From positions 1-64,000 of the forward strand of contig CAJTPV010000002.1 of the NCBI GenBank assembly GCA_910578505.1: DNA of 64,000 nt, read 5' to 3'. Source of the stretch: an uncultured Oscillospiraceae bacterium (GTDB lineage: Bacteria > Bacillota > Clostridia > Oscillospirales > Oscillospiraceae). The position numbers were made by a program, and so were the translations under genes. The notes beneath the pieces were generated by a model that searched no databases, was not told the DNA's origin, and saw only the letters and a program-made list of their open reading frames with translations. Positions within the stretch are counted from its first letter, which is position 1, and the number at the start of each line of letters is the position of its first letter. Shown here one piece after another: positions 17,845 through 24,799 of this stretch.

Positions 17845-17879
17845 GCTGAAAAAAGGGCGTTTTCTGCCGGGACGGGCGC

Positions 17880-19019
17880 CTACGCCCGCCGCTTTCCCTC
17901 CAGATACTTCTCCGCCGCCAGCAGCACCTCCTCGTCGGAGGCAAAAGTCACCAGGGGGCAGGCCTCCTCAAAGGTGAACCAGCCGATCTCCGCGATCTCC
18001 TCCTCCTGGACCCGCTCCTGACCACCGGACGGCACGGCTGTGAAAAAGACCACGTCCTTCACCACCCCCGGCTTGGGGTAGTACGTCACCACCTGCCGGA
18101 AGCCGGTGTCAATCTCCGCGCTGAGCCCCGTCTCCTCCTGAATCTCCCGCCGGGCCGTTTCCTCCTCTGTCTCATCCGCCTCCACGTGGCCCTTCGGGAA
18201 GCTCCAGTGCCCACCGTTGTGCCGGGCCAGCAGGTACTGCCGCGCGCCGTCCCGCTCCCGCCACACCACCGCGCCGCAGGACTTCTCCTCCGCCGCCTTC
18301 TGGAACACGCCGCCGTCCCCCCAGGTCCACTGGCCGCCGTGGGCCCCCAGCTCAAAGTGGTACTTGGCGATGCCCAGGTCCACCATGGAAAACTCGTTGT
18401 GCTCCGTCACTTGGGCCTGCACCGTGCCGTCCTTCTGCCAGAGGAACCGGTAGCCCTGGCGGTTGCGGGCGGAGGGGGCCCGCTGCACCGACGCGATGCC
18501 GGACATGAACCAGCTGGGCGCGCCGCTCATGTTCCGGGCCAGCTCCGACTGGGACTTGCTCTTGCGCTTAGCGGCCAGGGCGATGAGCTTTTCCCGCCCG
18601 CCCCGCTCCTCCGGCGTGTGGCCCACCGCCGCCACGCAGATCAGCTCCTCGCCCTCCTTCAGGCGGCGCAGGCAGCTCTCCCGGTCATAGGTCCCTCCCA
18701 GCCAGCAGGTCCCCAGGCCCATGGCCACGGCGGTGAGCACCAGCTCCTCGCCGTAATAGCCGCACTTCTCCGCCAGGTCCGGGTCCGCCGCCGGCCCGGC
18801 CAGCACCAGATAGCTGTGCACCCCCTTCAGCAGGCCGTAGCTCTTGCGCAGGCCGGCGAAGGGCTCCGGATGGCCGCACACCAGCTGCACCCGCAGCCCC
18901 GAGCGCTGGTTGCAGGAATCGATAGCCTTTTGCAGCTCCTCCTGCTGCCGCCGGGAGATGGGGTCCGGCAGATAGCTGCGCTGGCTCGTTCTGGTCAATA
19001 CAACGTCTGATAAGGTCAT
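17880..19019 (-). CDS. Nitroreductase-Nudix hydrolase fusion protein
   Basis: 379 aa from ATG 19019. A start 7 codons earlier (19040) is rejected because those codons (Glu-rich) are the AGGAGGAAGAG ribosome binding site itself. Residues 1-230 match the TM1586-type nitroreductase fold (RTSQRSYLPDPIS near the start; an AVAMGLGTCWLGG flavin-contact region; GIASVQRAPSARNRQGYRF). Residues about 240-379 are a Nudix hydrolase with a complete Nudix box (GHVEADETEEETARREIQEE, then TGL). The Nudix part resembles bis(5'-nucleosyl)-tetraphosphatases (NGGHWSFPKGHVE). Linking an FMN oxidoreductase to a nucleotide pyrophosphatase is uncommon and suggests a joint task in flavin or dinucleotide turnover. Neighbouring genes give no pathway clue. 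Confidence 0.85.
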   Translation of the reverse strand: MTLSDVVLTRTSQRSYLPDPISRRQQEELQKAIDSCNQRSGLRVQLVCGHPEPFAGLRKSYGLLKGVHSYLVLAGPAADPDLAEKCGYYGEELVLTAVAMGLGTCWLGGTYDRESCLRRLKEGEELICVAAVGHTPEERGGREKLIALAAKRKSKSQSELARNMSGAPSWFMSGIASVQRAPSARNRQGYRFLWQKDGTVQAQVTEHNEFSMVDLGIAKYHFELGAHGGQWTWGDGGVFQKAAEEKSCGAVVWRERDGARQYLLARHNGGHWSFPKGHVEADETEEETARREIQEETGLSAEIDTGFRQVVTYYPKPGVVKDVVFFTAVPSGGQERVQEEEIAEIGWFTFEEACPLVTFASDEEVLLAAEKYLEGKRRA

Positions 19020-19188
19020 CTCTTCCTCCTCTTCCCGCATTGTCCCGTGCTTCCATTTATTCTGACTATATTCTCATCCCCGCGGCCCATATTGTCAAGA
19101 AAAATTTCTGTTGCCTATCAACTTTTTTTGCGGCTGCTCAAAATCTCTGTTAATTATGACGAAATTATGAACTTTCGTCAAAAAGCCC

Positions 19189-19217
19189 TTGCATCTGAGG
19201 GCGAGGTGTGGTAGACT
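19189..19217 (+). promoter_or_regulatory. Promoter of the symporter leader RNA
   Basis: TTGCAT (19189-19194) and TAGACT (19212-19217) with a 17-base spacer, about 290 bases before the start codon of the symporter. Confidence 0.55.
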
Positions 19218-19224
19218 TGGTAAT

Positions 19225-19490
19225 AAGTTACATATCGGAAGAAGTTTACAGCGGCAGTTTAGTCCTGCCGGTTGAAAAAATGGGTCTGCCCGTCGCTGTG
19301 AACCGGCGCAATTCCAGAGAAATCCTCCCGCCATCTCTCAGGCAAGGGAACGGAAACAGGCATACTTTCTCCCCCGTACATACATCTTGACCTGTCGGGA
19401 AGAAGGCCGGTTATGCCGGAGCCGTCCGCAGAATGAGGGAGAGCCGGGGCGTTCTCAACCGGTTTGTGTGTCCGGTGTGTAGGTGAAATT
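19225..19490 (+). ncRNA. Structured leader RNA, candidate riboswitch upstream of an alanine/glycine symporter
   Basis: The roughly 265-base untranslated leader contains several hairpins: GCCGGTT (19267-19273) / AACCGGC (19301-19307) enclosing GGGTCTGCCC; AGAGA / TCTCT around 19317-19338; ACAGG / CCTGT; and CCGGTTATGCCGG. The string CTCTCAGGCAA (19335-19345) is the signature of the 3' half of glycine aptamers, which often control this transporter family. However, the canonical CGCCGAAGG element and a 5' GGAGAG are not recognised. It is either a divergent glycine riboswitch or a different, undescribed leader. Confidence 0.45.
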
Positions 19491-19508
19491 GAAAGGAGAG
19501 AGAAGCAA

Positions 19509-20927
19509 ATGGCAGACATGATTGCTAGCATTAACGGCAAAATCAACGGCATCGTCTGGGGTGCCCCAGCCATGGTCCTCATCCTGGGCGCGGGCCTGGT
19601 GCTGAGCGTACTGTGCAAATTCCCGCAGTTCACCCGGCTGGGCTACATCTTCAAGAACACCTTGGGCAAGGCCCTGAAGAAGCAGGAGGGCCCTGCGGCA
19701 AAGGGCTCCGTGTCCCCCTTCAAGGCCATGTGTACCGCTCTGGCGGCGTCCATCGGTACCGGCAACATCGCGGGTGTGTCCGGCGCTATCGCCATCGGCG
19801 GCCCCGGCGCTGTCTTCTGGATGTGGATGTCCGCTCTGGTGGGCATGTGCACCAAATATTCCGAGGTCACCCTGGCTATCAAGTACCGTGAGAAAAACGC
19901 GGAGGGCGACTGGGTCGGCGGCCCCATGTACTACATCAAGAACGGCCTTGGCCCCAAGTGGAAGTGGCTGGCTGTCATCTTCGCCCTCTTCGGCGGCCTG
20001 GCCTCCTTCGGCATCGGCAACATGACCCAGGTCAACACCATCGCCAGTACCATCAACGAGGCGATCGCGGGCTTTGTCCCCACCACTGAGGGCCAGCAGA
20101 AGATCATCGCCCTGGTGGTCGGCATCATCGCCGCCGTCATCGTGTTCATCGTCCTGGTGGGCGGCATTCAGCGGATCGGCGACGTGTGCGCCCTGCTGGT
20201 GCCCGTCATGGCGATCATCTATGTGGTCGCGGCCCTGATTGTGATCATTGTCAACATCACCGCTGTCCCCCACGCCTTCAAGTGCATCTTTGTGGGCGCG
20301 TTCAATCCCTCCGCTATCGCCGGCGGCGTAGCCGGCGCAACCATCAAGACGGCAATTACCAAGGGCGTTGGCCGCGGCATCTTCTCCAACGAGGCCGGCC
20401 TTGGTTCCGCTCCTATGGCCCATGCCGCCGCGGATGTCAAGGACCCCGTTGAGCAGGGTATTTACGGCGTGTTCGAGGTCTTCATGGACACCATCGTCGT
20501 CTGTACCATGACCGCCATGGTGGTTCTGCTGGGCGTGGGCGTGGAGAGCGTCCCCTATGGCGAGAGCGTCGGCGCGGAGCTGACGATCGCCGGCTTCCGG
20601 TCCGTCTTCGGCGGCCCCATCCCGGCGGTGGTCGTGGCTATCTGCCTGACCCTGTTCGCCCTGTCCACCATCCTCACCTGGGGCCTGTACGGCACCCGCT
20701 GCTTCGAGTTCCTGCTGGGCAACAAGGCCAGCAAGGTCTATCAGATCATCTTCGTGGTCTTCCTGCTGATCGGCGCCACCATGAAGCTGTCCCTGGCGTG
20801 GGATATCGCCGACACCCTCAACGGCCTGATGGCGATCCCCAACCTGATCGGCGTCCTGGTCCTGTGCCCGGTTGTGGCCCAGCTGACCAAGGAGCACTTC
20901 TCGAAGGTAGACAAACTGAGAAAGTAA
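19509..20927 (+). CDS. Alanine/glycine:sodium symporter (AGCS family)
   Basis: 472 aa, about 11 hydrophobic helices, ATG 19509 after GAAAGGAGAG. Family signatures: the early GAPAMVLILGAGLVLSV, the conserved TALAASIGTGNIAGVSGA region, WMWMSALVGMCTKYSE, and GGPMYYIKNGLG. AGCS proteins (Bacillus AlsT, DagA, CycA-like) import alanine or glycine with sodium. The long structured leader with a glycine-aptamer-like core suggests glycine as ligand and substrate (inference). Monocistronic, ended by the terminator at 21011. Confidence 0.9.
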   Translation: MADMIASINGKINGIVWGAPAMVLILGAGLVLSVLCKFPQFTRLGYIFKNTLGKALKKQEGPAAKGSVSPFKAMCTALAASIGTGNIAGVSGAIAIGGPGAVFWMWMSALVGMCTKYSEVTLAIKYREKNAEGDWVGGPMYYIKNGLGPKWKWLAVIFALFGGLASFGIGNMTQVNTIASTINEAIAGFVPTTEGQQKIIALVVGIIAAVIVFIVLVGGIQRIGDVCALLVPVMAIIYVVAALIVIIVNITAVPHAFKCIFVGAFNPSAIAGGVAGATIKTAITKGVGRGIFSNEAGLGSAPMAHAAADVKDPVEQGIYGVFEVFMDTIVVCTMTAMVVLLGVGVESVPYGESVGAELTIAGFRSVFGGPIPAVVVAICLTLFALSTILTWGLYGTRCFEFLLGNKASKVYQIIFVVFLLIGATMKLSLAWDIADTLNGLMAIPNLIGVLVLCPVVAQLTKEHFSKVDKLRK

Positions 20928-21010
20928 GCGCTGCCCCCCATCTCCCCTTTCAAGACAGGGGACGTGGGACCGGCCCGCGTCTCCTGTCCCCGTAAGGGGG
21001 AACTGTTCAA

Positions 21011-21045
21011 AACGGGACCATCCGAAAAGGGTGGTCCCGTTTGGT
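21011..21045. terminator. Terminator between symporter and VanY-type gene
   Basis: Perfect stem AACGGGACCA (21011-21020) / TGGTCCCGTT (21032-21041), followed by TGGTCTTT. The gene on the other strand ends 11 bases further, so the hairpin may serve both. Confidence 0.7.
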
Positions 21046-21051
21046 CTTTGT

Positions 21052-21903
21052 TCAGGGCTCCAGATATTCCTCCAGGCAGAGGCCCTGTTGGTAAATCTCC
21101 GCCGCCGCGTCCTTGCCCACATAGCGGTAGTGCCAGGGCTCGTAGATAATGCCCGTGATATCGCTCTTGTCGTTGGGATAGCGCAGGATGAAGCCGTATT
21201 CCCAGCTGTGCTCCATGAGCCACTGCTGCACCGCCGTATCCTCCTGGGAGCTGTCCAGGTTCTGGTTAGCTATGTCCACGATGTCCACCGCCAGACCCAG
21301 CTGGTGCTCGCTGGTCCCCGGCAGGGCCACCGCCTTTGCGGCTTCCTCCCTGGCTTTCTCCTGGGAATACCCCTGGGCCGCCAGGCGGTTGACCTTGTTC
21401 TGATACAGGGACTGCTGCTTCTCGTAGGACCGGTAGGAGGAGCAGATTACCGGCGAATTGCCTGCGGCCCGGCAGGCGTCCATCATGGCCTGCAGGTCCG
21501 GATAACACCGCTCGTCCACGGCATGCCCATTGGACAGCTCTTTTTTCGTAAACGAGTAGTTTTCCGGCAGGGGGTTCCAGGGGTTGACCAGGATCAGGTT
21601 CCACGCCTCCGGGTCCACCGGGTCTTTGATGATGGGCTCCTCCGCCGTAATGGGTACTATTGGGGCGGTCCGGGGCAGGGCCGGTTCCGGGGCCTTTTCT
21701 TCCGGCCCGGCGGCAAAGGCGTTGGCCAGCAGGACGCATACCGCCATCATGGCACAGCAGGTGGCCAGGAAACGGGCCAGCTTCCGCCGCCGCCTGACCC
21801 TGCTCCGCTTCCGGCGGCGTACCGGCGGCGGCATGGGCGGCAGGTTCTCCACCGGGCGGCGGTAGAGTTCGGCGGGCAGGGAAATCTCTCTTTGGTACAT
21901 CAT
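21052..21903 (-). CDS. VanY-type D-alanyl-D-alanine carboxypeptidase, membrane-anchored
   Basis: 283 aa from ATG 21903 (AGGAAGGTG upstream); a longer in-frame start lacks a binding site. An Arg/Lys-rich cytoplasmic N-terminus (about 1-45) precedes one membrane segment (about 46-68), then a Pro-rich linker. The peptidase domain has SSYRSYEKQQSLYQ, the zinc motif PGTSEHQLGLAVDI (His and Asp ligands) and EPWHYRYVG (third ligand His). It should trim the terminal D-Ala from peptidoglycan stem peptides outside the membrane. No vancomycin-resistance genes lie nearby, so it is probably a housekeeping peptidase. Confidence 0.9.
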   Translation of the reverse strand: MMYQREISLPAELYRRPVENLPPMPPPVRRRKRSRVRRRRKLARFLATCCAMMAVCVLLANAFAAGPEEKAPEPALPRTAPIVPITAEEPIIKDPVDPEAWNLILVNPWNPLPENYSFTKKELSNGHAVDERCYPDLQAMMDACRAAGNSPVICSSYRSYEKQQSLYQNKVNRLAAQGYSQEKAREEAAKAVALPGTSEHQLGLAVDIVDIANQNLDSSQEDTAVQQWLMEHSWEYGFILRYPNDKSDITGIIYEPWHYRYVGKDAAAEIYQQGLCLEEYLEP

Positions 21904-22072
21904 GTTCAGACACCTTCCTGTTTGTTTTATACCCACAGGATAAAGGGGCGTCTGATAGAATCGGTATCGCTCCGGCATCAAAGCGGCATCGGTTGCGTGA
22001 CGGATTTTCCGGCGGGCGCTTTGGAACAAGAATGCAAATGTATTTAATCTGCATGCTATTCGAAACGAATGC

Positions 22073-22190
22073 TTGACAACTACAAGACAATTTGCTATAA
22101 TAAAATACGAAAGGAGGCATTGGGCTAACATAGTAGTAGATAAAAGGTACCTTTTTATATGTTGTAAATCGAATTTTCACGATACGTGAA
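22073..22190 (+). promoter_or_regulatory. Promoter and palindrome upstream of the toxin-antitoxin-like pair
   Basis: TTGACA (22073-22078) and TATAAT (22096-22101), spacer 17, a perfect sigma-A promoter followed by AAAGGAGG without a usable reading frame. About 75 bases on lies the palindrome TTCACG-ATA-CGTGAA (22176-22190), and a second inverted repeat CTGCTA/TAGCAG at about 22208-22226. These are likely binding sites for the antitoxin (inference). The whole stretch 21904-22280 is AT-rich and holds no other gene. Confidence 0.6.
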
Positions 22191-22280
22191 TAAATTGTAA
22201 AGTGTACTGCTAAGTAATATAGCAGACAATAATGCATGCAATGAAGTGATACTGGATACATGTTTGAAAGGAGTAATTAT

Positions 22281-22601
22281 ATGGCTACAATTTCAGCCAG
22301 GATAGACGACCAGCTGAAGGCAAAGGCAGAACAGGTTGCTGATGGTATCGGTATTCCGCTCAGTTCGGTAATCAATATCTTTTTGCGCCGTTTTGTGGTT
22401 GAAAACGGGTTTCCGTTCCCTGTAAAGGCGTTAGATATGGATGCGATGAAGCCACAGCCCGTTTTTGATGCAGACAAGCTGGAAGCAGCAGTAAAACGCG
22501 CTGTAGCAGATCCTGACTATCCAATTCATCCAGAGCACTTCACTTTCTATGACGAAGAGACGCAAGAACCGATTGTCATTTACAACAGGAAGGGACACTA
22601 A
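22281..22601 (+). CDS. RelB/DinJ-family antitoxin-like protein
   Basis: 106 aa from ATG 22281 (GAAAGGAG 8 bases upstream). The first 50 residues are a ribbon-helix-helix DNA-binding domain of the RelB/DinJ family (ISARIDDQLKAKAEQVADG, then LSSVINIFLRRFV). The C-terminal half (acidic, with HPEHFTFYDEETQEP) is longer than in usual DinJ and should be the toxin-contact part. One base separates it from the following kinase gene, so the two are co-transcribed. DinJ-type proteins normally pair with RelE/YafQ RNases; here the partner is a zeta-like kinase. Codon use is more AT-rich than in flanking genes, a sign of transfer. Confidence 0.75.
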   Translation: MATISARIDDQLKAKAEQVADGIGIPLSSVINIFLRRFVVENGFPFPVKALDMDAMKPQPVFDADKLEAAVKRAVADPDYPIHPEHFTFYDEETQEPIVIYNRKGH

Positions 22602-22602
22602 T

Positions 22603-23187
22603 ATGTCTACCATTATGGTATTTGCCGGGCCAAACGGTTCCGGAAAAAGCACGATAACAGGCGCAATCCCTTCAAGAGGCCTGTATATTAATGCCGATGA
22701 GATCCAGCGCCGCTTTCAATGCAGCGCTTTGGAGGCTGCACAAAACGCTGAGAAATCCAGAGAATATTGTTTGAAACATAGCATGGACTTTACCATGGAA
22801 ACCGTCTTATCCACCCCGAGGAACATTGACCTTCTTTGCCGGGCTAAGGAGCAGGGTTATTATATTATTTGCATCTTTGTGTTGACCTGCCACCCGGATA
22901 TCAATGTACAGCGGGTAGCCAGCCGGGTCGCGCGGGGTGGGCATGACGTTCCTGAAGAAAAAATCCGTAGCCGGTATGTGCGCTCCCTGCGCAACCTTTC
23001 TCTGCTCCCGGAGCTGTGCAATGAGTTGTATGTTTTTGACAACTCCGCTCCGAGGGAGATCGGGGGGCCGTCGTTAATTATTCGATTTGTTCAAGGCGAT
23101 ATGGAGCTTCTGCCATCGTCAAGTTGGAATATGGAGATGCTGGAGGCTTTGATCGAAGGCCGCGAATTGGCGGAGTACATAAAATAA
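22603..23187 (+). CDS. Zeta-toxin-like P-loop kinase
   Basis: 194 aa. Walker A motif FAGPNGSGKST at residues 7-17, then YINADEIQRRF (Asp expected to contact the substrate), a helix AAQNAEKSREYCLKHSMDFTMETVLST and an Arg-rich segment (SRVARGGHDVP....RYVRSL), matching the zeta/COG4185 family. Zeta toxins phosphorylate UDP-N-acetylsugars and block wall synthesis; many COG4185 members are of unknown target. The gene starts 1 base after the DinJ-like gene and ends at a strong terminator, so it is the second gene of a bicistronic module. Toxicity is inferred, not shown. Confidence 0.75.
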   Translation: MSTIMVFAGPNGSGKSTITGAIPSRGLYINADEIQRRFQCSALEAAQNAEKSREYCLKHSMDFTMETVLSTPRNIDLLCRAKEQGYYIICIFVLTCHPDINVQRVASRVARGGHDVPEEKIRSRYVRSLRNLSLLPELCNELYVFDNSAPREIGGPSLIIRFVQGDMELLPSSSWNMEMLEALIEGRELAEYIK

Positions 23188-23213
23188 ACCAAATAAACCA
23201 AACATAAAAATTT

Positions 23214-23247
23214 GCCGGAAGGGGAAGACCACCCCTTCCGGCTTTTT
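23214..23247. terminator. Terminator after the zeta-like gene
   Basis: Perfect 11-base stem GCCGGAAGGGG (23214-23224) / CCCCTTCCGGC (23232-23242), then TTTTT; A-rich on the other side, so it also serves the convergent gene. Confidence 0.9.
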
Positions 23248-23260
23248 GCCGCACTGCGCA

Positions 23261-24028
23261 TCAAAGATTGAAGCAGACAACAAGGCTGTTCCAGCCCTCC
23301 AGTGTCATGCGGCACGTCCCGAGGCTCTCCCCATACGGGAAAGTCAGGCTGTATTCCGCGTACAGCTTTGCCGGATGGTCCTCCTGCTCCTGGACGGTCA
23401 GCGCCACATCGTAATACCCGGACAGGAACTCCGCCCAGCTCCGGGCCTGCGCGAGGGCGGCGGCGCTGAATTTCAAATCGGAATCAGCCGGGGTCTCCGT
23501 GTTCAGGATCATCTGCACCATCTTGCCCGATGCGTCGTCCACAACGATCTGTCCGGGCGGCAGGCCCTCCCCCCAGCAGGACCACAAAACGCCGGACAGG
23601 CTGCTCTCCTCCTCGGACACCATCAGGTACGGCTCCACAGCGACGCCGCCGTACAGCTGTATATCGACATCATACATTGGCTCCCCGGCTTTTTGCCCGG
23701 CCGGCTGTTCCGGCTGCCATGCGATGATACCGGCCTCCACCGCCAGGTCCACAAGCTCCCTGGCCGCGCTGGCAGCCTCCTCCGCCGTCAGCCGGGTGGC
23801 ACCGTCCCACAGCAGCTCCATATTCGGCCCCGCCGCCAGCTTCAGCATGTCCCGGGCGTCCCCCGCCTTCCGCAGCGTCAGATCCACCGCGTCCAGCAGG
23901 CGGTTCTCCCGCATATTCCCCACCTGGGCGTCCTGCGCGGCGGCGGCCATATAGGGCAGCGCCGCCCCCGCCGCCGTCAGCAGCAGCGCAAACAGGGGCA
24001 GGAGCCATTGCCTCAGTTTCTTCATCAT
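23261..24028 (-). CDS. Exported protein of unknown function, paralogue of the next gene
   Basis: 255 aa (ATG 24028, or the adjacent ATG 24025; AGGAGG upstream). A Leu-rich signal peptide or anchor (residues 5-30) ends in AALPYMAAAAQDAQV. The remainder is a mixed alpha/beta protein with LTAEEAASAARELVDLAVEAG near residue 80-100 and SAAALAQARSWAEFLSGYY later. It shares order and several strings (LLPLxALLLTAAGAALP, AEEAASAA, SGYY/SDYY) with the protein encoded just upstream, so the two arose by duplication. Both close an operon with a histidine kinase and response regulator. This suggests they modulate the sensor's outer domain or report on the envelope (inference). No named family recognised. 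Confidence 0.7.
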   Translation of the reverse strand: MMKKLRQWLLPLFALLLTAAGAALPYMAAAAQDAQVGNMRENRLLDAVDLTLRKAGDARDMLKLAAGPNMELLWDGATRLTAEEAASAARELVDLAVEAGIIAWQPEQPAGQKAGEPMYDVDIQLYGGVAVEPYLMVSEEESSLSGVLWSCWGEGLPPGQIVVDDASGKMVQMILNTETPADSDLKFSAAALAQARSWAEFLSGYYDVALTVQEQEDHPAKLYAEYSLTFPYGESLGTCRMTLEGWNSLVVCFNL

Positions 24029-24040
24029 CCGTCCTCCTGG

Positions 24041-24799
24041 TCAGGGATTGAAGTACACCGCGCCGTCCGCCACCATCTCCAGCCGGAGCTCATTCCCATC
24101 GCAGAGCAGCTTGAACACCGAGCTGTAGTGGTCAAACGACAACTCCGACTCGCTGAAGGTCAGCTCCACGCCGTAATAGTCCGACAGGGCCGTCCGCCAC
24201 AGCTCCGCCTGACGGGTGATCGCCTCCGCCGTCAGGCCGGCGTCATAGTTGTCATATCCCCCCGAGCTTTGCGCGTTGGCGGCAAGGACCAATCTATCGA
24301 ACCATGCGGTATCAAAGAGGAACGTGCGGACCATTTTGCCCGTGTCGTCGTCGATATAGATCCAGTTTTCCGGCAGTTCTTCGAGCCAGCAGCACCAGAC
24401 GATGGCGGAAACGCTGCTCTCCGTCATGGACATGATGATGTGGGGTTCGACGCTGATGGTAAACGCCTCCTCCCCAACCGTCTCCGGCGTCAGCGCGGTC
24501 AGTCCGCTCTCGTTGAGGAAGCGGACCGCCTCCTGGGCCGCGCTGGCCGCTTCCGCCGCCGTGAGATTGGTTTTGCCGGTCCACTCCAGGTCGCTGTAGG
24601 ACCCGGCCAGCAGCCCCAGCGTCTCCTGCACGCCGCCCCCTGTTTGCAGCGTCAGGTTCACCGGGTCGAACTGCCGGGCCTCCGGCCCCCGCTCCACCTG
24701 GGCGTCCTGGAGGTCGGAGACCACCCAGGGCAGCGCCGCCCCCGCCGCCGTCAGCAGCAGCGCCAGCAGCGGCAGAAGATAGCGGTCCAGCTTCCTCAT
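24041..24799 (-). CDS. Exported protein of unknown function, paralogue of the previous gene
   Basis: 252 aa from ATG 24799, which overlaps the kinase stop codon as ATGA. N-terminal membrane/signal segment (LLPLLALLLTAAGAALP), then an extracytoplasmic part with LTAAEAASAAQEAVRFLNESG, a Trp/Cys pair (VWCCWLEELPENW) and ALSDYYGVELTFSE. Same layout as its neighbour at 23261. Translational coupling to the sensor kinase points to a shared function. Family not recognised. Confidence 0.7.
   Translation of the reverse strand: MRKLDRYLLPLLALLLTAAGAALPWVVSDLQDAQVERGPEARQFDPVNLTLQTGGGVQETLGLLAGSYSDLEWTGKTNLTAAEAASAAQEAVRFLNESGLTALTPETVGEEAFTISVEPHIIMSMTESSVSAIVWCCWLEELPENWIYIDDDTGKMVRTFLFDTAWFDRLVLAANAQSSGGYDNYDAGLTAEAITRQAELWRTALSDYYGVELTFSESELSFDHYSSVFKLLCDGNELRLEMVADGAVYFNP

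Noticed and set aside
19020..19040. Upstream start of the nitroreductase-Nudix protein
   Set aside because: The extra codons are the AGGAGGAAGAG ribosome binding site of the next ATG.
19225..19490. Firm call of a glycine riboswitch
   Set aside because: Only the CTCTCAGGCAA core matches; other constant parts of the glycine aptamer are not visible. Kept as a candidate leader RNA. A cobalamin-type reading (GGCGCAATTCC, CTCCCGCCA) was also considered and dropped because the B12 box is missing.
21904..22131. Longer start for the VanY-type peptidase
   Set aside because: The extra N-terminus has no ribosome binding site, while ATG 21903 has AGGAAGGTG and gives a normal membrane-anchor topology.
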